Origin: Sporolituus thermophilus DSM 23256
Lineage (GTDB): Bacteria > Bacillota > Negativicutes > Sporomusales > Thermosinaceae
Direction of reading: 5' to 3'
DNA: 35,034 nt
Assembly (NCBI RefSeq): GCF_900102435.1
Contig: NZ_FNBU01000030.1
Location: 1-35,034 of the forward strand
The position numbers and the translations under genes were made by a program. A model generated the notes under the pieces. That model saw nothing but the letters and a program-made list of their open reading frames with translations. It had not been told where the DNA came from and searched no databases. Shown here piece after piece: positions 32,660-35,034 of this stretch (within the stretch, counting starts at the first letter, position 1; each line of letters starts with the position of its first letter).

Positions 32660-33022
32660 ATGCACGATGCCGACATAAAACGCGACGAAGTCACACAAAA
32701 AGCGCTTGAACTCATCGCCACTGTCGACGAGGCGCTGGTGCACATGGACAAGCAGCTGACTGAGTTGCGCCTGGAAGATTTTTGGCCGTTGTTTCGTGAC
32801 TTTTTGCTGGCGGTAGCCGCGTTGGCGGATAACTGGGAGTATTATGTCACGTCAGACAGCGACCGTCAACGCATTGTCGAGGCGACTCGCGCCTTCGCGG
32901 CGGCGTATGATGAATTTGACAAAATCGCCGCGAGCGGCCAGGCGCCAGCTATTCAGGCAGCGCTCAATGACCGGCTAGTGCCGACCTATCATGCCTGGAA
33001 GGCGGCATTGTTTAGTAATTAA
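32660..33022 (+). CDS. Helical protein of unknown function (120 aa)
   Basis: I do not recognise a family. It is a single run of predicted helices (VTQKALELIATVDEALVHMD, EDFWPLFRDFLLAVAALADN, IVEATRAFAAAYDEFDKIAA, RLVPTYHAWKAALFSN) with no cysteine, signal or membrane segment. The shape recalls small flagellar export chaperones, but this is a guess from context. AAAGGAGTGAG lies before ATG 32660. Last gene in line with the pse genes, and GC-rich like the flagellar genes rather than the pse genes. Confidence 0.65.
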   Translation: MHDADIKRDEVTQKALELIATVDEALVHMDKQLTELRLEDFWPLFRDFLLAVAALADNWEYYVTSDSDRQRIVEATRAFAAAYDEFDKIAASGQAPAIQAALNDRLVPTYHAWKAALFSN

Positions 33023-33120
33023 GGTCAATCGGTGGCGATGGTAGCATAGGTAGTTCCGGCCAGGGTTAAGCTTGACTTATTTGGAAAGTTGGCTTATTTT
33101 GCCGAAAACGGTTTACGGTT

Positions 33121-33233
33121 GTGGCTATCAAGCCAACGGGCCCGGCCGTAAAGCTCGATATCAAAAAAAGAATGAACAGCTATGCCCGATGCTTAGACCA
33201 AATGGTTAGACAAATGAAAAGAAGTACCGGTTG
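33121..33233 (+). CDS. Possible short ORF (37 codons) or gene remnant
   Basis: From GTG 33121 the frame reads VAIKPTGPAVKLDIKKRMNS, then YARCLDQMVRQMKRSTG, ending at the TGA that forms part of the following terminator stem. The amphipathic, basic composition looks coding, but no ribosome site precedes the GTG and no family is recognised. The rest of 33023-33120 holds nothing I can name. Confidence 0.3.
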
Positions 33234-33262
33234 AGGTTTTAAAATACCTTGACCGGTTTTTT
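33226..33262 (+). terminator. Terminator before the AbiE locus
   Basis: ACCGGTTGAGG (33226-33236) pairs with CCTTGACCGGT (33247-33257) using two G-T pairs, loop of 10, then TTTTTTATTTT. Confidence 0.85.
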
Positions 33263-33342
33263 ATTTTACAATGTTTAATTTTATGCCCATAATGTTTATT
33301 TCTACACTCTTTAATTGAAAATATAAACCTTTTTGTTTTCTG

Positions 33343-33398
33343 GTTTAATATACATTTGAAAATGTTGATAATTAAACATAAATGGATTAAAATTAAAC
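33343..33398. promoter_or_regulatory. Nested inverted repeats upstream of abiEi (likely autoregulatory operator)
   Basis: GTTTAAT (33343-33349) and ATTAAAC (33371-33377) enclose ACATTT-ga-AAATGT (33352-33365). AATTAAAC recurs at 33391-33398 next to the ribosome site. AbiEi antitoxins are known to bind inverted repeats upstream of their operon. A weak -35 TTGAAA at 33356 overlaps the dyad. Confidence 0.55.
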
Positions 33399-33413
33399 CG
33401 AGAGGTGACATGA

Positions 33414-34181
33414 ATGAAAACATATGAAAAGTTGTTACAGCTTGGGGTGTTTACGATCAATGACGTTGACGCACTTTATGGCAATAGAAACAGCGCTGCT
33501 TCGGCGGTTAGATCACTCCTGAAAAAAGGTCTGGTTACAAGCATTAAGAAAAATCTTTACGTTTGCAATGATTTAGAAAATAAAGCTCCAGTTGCCGATA
33601 GATTCAAAATAGGAAGCAGCATTACCAAGGATGCCTATATTTCTCATCATAGCGCATTGGAGTTCCATGGGATTGGGCACCAACTGTTTTTCGAGGTTTA
33701 TGTTTCATCGCGTTCTGTTTTTAAGACTTTTGAGTTTGGCGGTATGACATACCGTTATATTGCCTCAAAAACAGAGGAGGGTGTTGAAACCTATAACACC
33801 AATCGCGGCGTACGCGTGACAAATTTAGAAAGAACGGTAATAGACTGTATAAAAGATTTGGATAAGGCCGGCGGGCTTGAGGAGCTTTTGCAGTGCCTGC
33901 GGTTAATAACTTTCTTGGATAGTGAAAAGTTGATGAAGTATCTAAAAATATATGAGATTCAGTTTCTGTATCAAAAAGCAGGTTATATACTGGAGCATTT
34001 TAAAGAGGCTCTTCAGCTTCAAGACAGCTTTTTTGAGTTTTGTCAAAAAAATATCGTAAAAAGTAAACGCTACTTGACCTACAAAGACGACAATAACTTG
34101 GTATACAATTCAAAATGGCGACTTTTTGTACCAGAAAACCTGTTTGCATTTACGGAACCTGGAGGAGACGAACTTGTATAA
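33414..34181 (+). CDS. abiEi: AbiEi-family antitoxin (type IV toxin-antitoxin)
   Basis: 255 residues. N-terminal winged HTH (EKLLQLGVFTINDVDALYGN, then SAASAVRSLLKKGLVTSIKK and NLYVCND), then the AbiEi core (ITKDAYISHHSALEFHGIGH, VYVSSRSVFKTFEFGGMTYR, VRVTNLERTVIDCIKDLDKA). The protein represses its operon and counteracts the AbiEii toxin without touching it directly. Gene is AT-rich, after a strong terminator and its own operator. Overlaps the toxin gene by eight bases. Confidence 0.88.
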   Translation: MKTYEKLLQLGVFTINDVDALYGNRNSAASAVRSLLKKGLVTSIKKNLYVCNDLENKAPVADRFKIGSSITKDAYISHHSALEFHGIGHQLFFEVYVSSRSVFKTFEFGGMTYRYIASKTEEGVETYNTNRGVRVTNLERTVIDCIKDLDKAGGLEELLQCLRLITFLDSEKLMKYLKIYEIQFLYQKAGYILEHFKEALQLQDSFFEFCQKNIVKSKRYLTYKDDNNLVYNSKWRLFVPENLFAFTEPGGDELV

Positions 34182-35034
34182 ATATGATAAAGGTTATTTC
34201 GATAAAAGAGCAAAAGAAACCGGCTTTATAAGAGACAATCTTGAGAAGGTTTTCAGATTAGCCGACATTCTCGAATATATTAATCGTAATCCGCTGCACA
34301 AGGATTGTCTGGCGTTGAAAGGCGGTACAGCCATCAATCTTGTTGTGTTCAATATGCCGAGACTTTCTGTAGACATCGATTTGGATTTTTGCAAACCGGT
34401 TTCAAGAGAAGAAATGCTGGAATATCGAAAAAAGATAAATGAAGATTTAATCACTTTTTTACAGACGCAAGGCTATTCACTCAACCTTGAAAAGGGAAAA
34501 AATCCACATTCTCTTGATTCATGGATATTCTGGTACATTAATTCAGCTGGGAACAAGGATAATATCAAGGTGGAGATAAACTATTCGATGAGGGTGCATG
34601 TTCTGCCAATTATTGAAATGCCTATTCAGACGGATTTTTTAGAAAGAAGCTTCCCGATAAAGGTATTGTCTCCTTTAGAACTATTTGGCAGCAAAATCAA
34701 CGCACTCATTGGCAGGAGGGCTGCGAGGGATTTGTATGATATAGACAATATGATTTATTTCGGTACTTTTGATGAAAGCGAATTGCCTATGCTTAAGAAA
34801 TGCTTTCTTTTTTACTTTGCAGTGGGTAGTAGCAAAGAATATGATACCACCTTTGATTTAAGCGGAATTGACAGTTTGAATTGGAGCAAGATAAAGCAAA
34901 CGTTACTTCCTATGCTGAGACGTAGTGAGCACTTCGACCTTGAGGTGTCAAAAAAGCGCGTTAAAGGCTTTTTAAGTGAGTTGCTTGTGCTGGACTCAAA
35001 GGAAAAGGAATTTTTGCAGCGATTCAAGGATAAA
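34174..35034 (+). CDS. abiEii: AbiEii-family nucleotidyltransferase toxin (runs off the window)
   Basis: Open from TTG 34174 to the window end, at least 287 codons. GGAGGAG lies six bases before the TTG and no ATG is available near it. Key motif: LALKGGTAINLV, then RLSVDIDLDF, the GG-plus-DxD nucleotidyltransferase signature of AbiEii/AbiGii. Further on, SPLELFGSKINALIGRRAAR and DLYDIDN are also typical. Toxins of this family transfer nucleotides to tRNA acceptor stems and block translation, giving phage abortive infection. The end is not in the window. Confidence 0.9.
   Translation, partial: MYKYDKGYFDKRAKETGFIRDNLEKVFRLADILEYINRNPLHKDCLALKGGTAINLVVFNMPRLSVDIDLDFCKPVSREEMLEYRKKINEDLITFLQTQGYSLNLEKGKNPHSLDSWIFWYINSAGNKDNIKVEINYSMRVHVLPIIEMPIQTDFLERSFPIKVLSPLELFGSKINALIGRRAARDLYDIDNMIYFGTFDESELPMLKKCFLFYFAVGSSKEYDTTFDLSGIDSLNWSKIKQTLLPMLRRSEHFDLEVSKKRVKGFLSELLVLDSKEKEFLQRFKDK

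Overview
The window looks like chromosomal DNA from a motile, diderm (outer-membrane) Firmicute, most plausibly a Negativicute of the Sporomusa/Thermosinus/Pelosinus type. The gene order flgM-flgN-flgK-flgL-DUF6470-fliW-csrA-flagellin is that of Firmicutes. A secretin with a PilP/GspC-like partner needs an outer membrane. Two LexA boxes match the Gram-positive (DinR) consensus. Taxonomy is an inference; there is no rRNA here.

Layout. 1-4.8 kb: ahcY, a divergent XRE regulator/small-gene pair around a palindromic operator, a PilP/GspC-like protein with a secretin, and a DegU/NarL-type response regulator. 4.8-10 kb: a truncated GT2-like membrane protein, a minus-strand gene that I align by eye to the competence regulator ComK and that has a LexA box in its promoter region, a tiny zinc-ribbon protein, a sugar-phosphate isomerase-like TIM barrel, a VapBC-type toxin-antitoxin pair and an ABC-F ATPase. 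10-14.8 kb: a LexA-box promoter ahead of a small sigma-70 family factor, followed by DUF1659, DUF2922 and YvrJ small proteins, then recD2 and comFC. 15-25 kb: an HD-GYP protein and the late flagellar cluster, two Uma2 genes around a GrpB-family gene, and flagellin with a sigma-28 type promoter and a CsrA-site-like leader hairpin. 25-32.6 kb: a flagellin glycosylation locus (Maf plus PseB, C, F, G, H, I). 33-35 kb: an AT-rich AbiE toxin-antitoxin pair whose toxin runs off the end.

Two repeat families punctuate the left two thirds. The first is a roughly 95-145 bp imperfect inverted repeat: a purine-rich left arm (units like CGCAAAGGA), a GC palindrome GCGCGAC-nnnn-GTCGCGC, and a pyrimidine-rich right arm. 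About a dozen copies lie between 1 and 21.7 kb and none after. The second is a heptanucleotide repeat, ATGAGGT/ATGAAGT, at four loci, where it forms the start of the secretin gene, the stop of yvrJ, and a leader next to one LexA box.

The most interesting idea is a DNA-damage-controlled module. A ComK-like gene and a sigma-factor/YvrJ cassette each carry a LexA box, within about 10 kb of a secretin, recD2 and comFC. That the boxes bind LexA, and that the genes form one competence or lysis-like response, is inference. The flagellar half is better understood: FliW and CsrA should act on the flagellin leader hairpin, and the Maf/Pse genes should decorate flagellin with pseudaminic acid.
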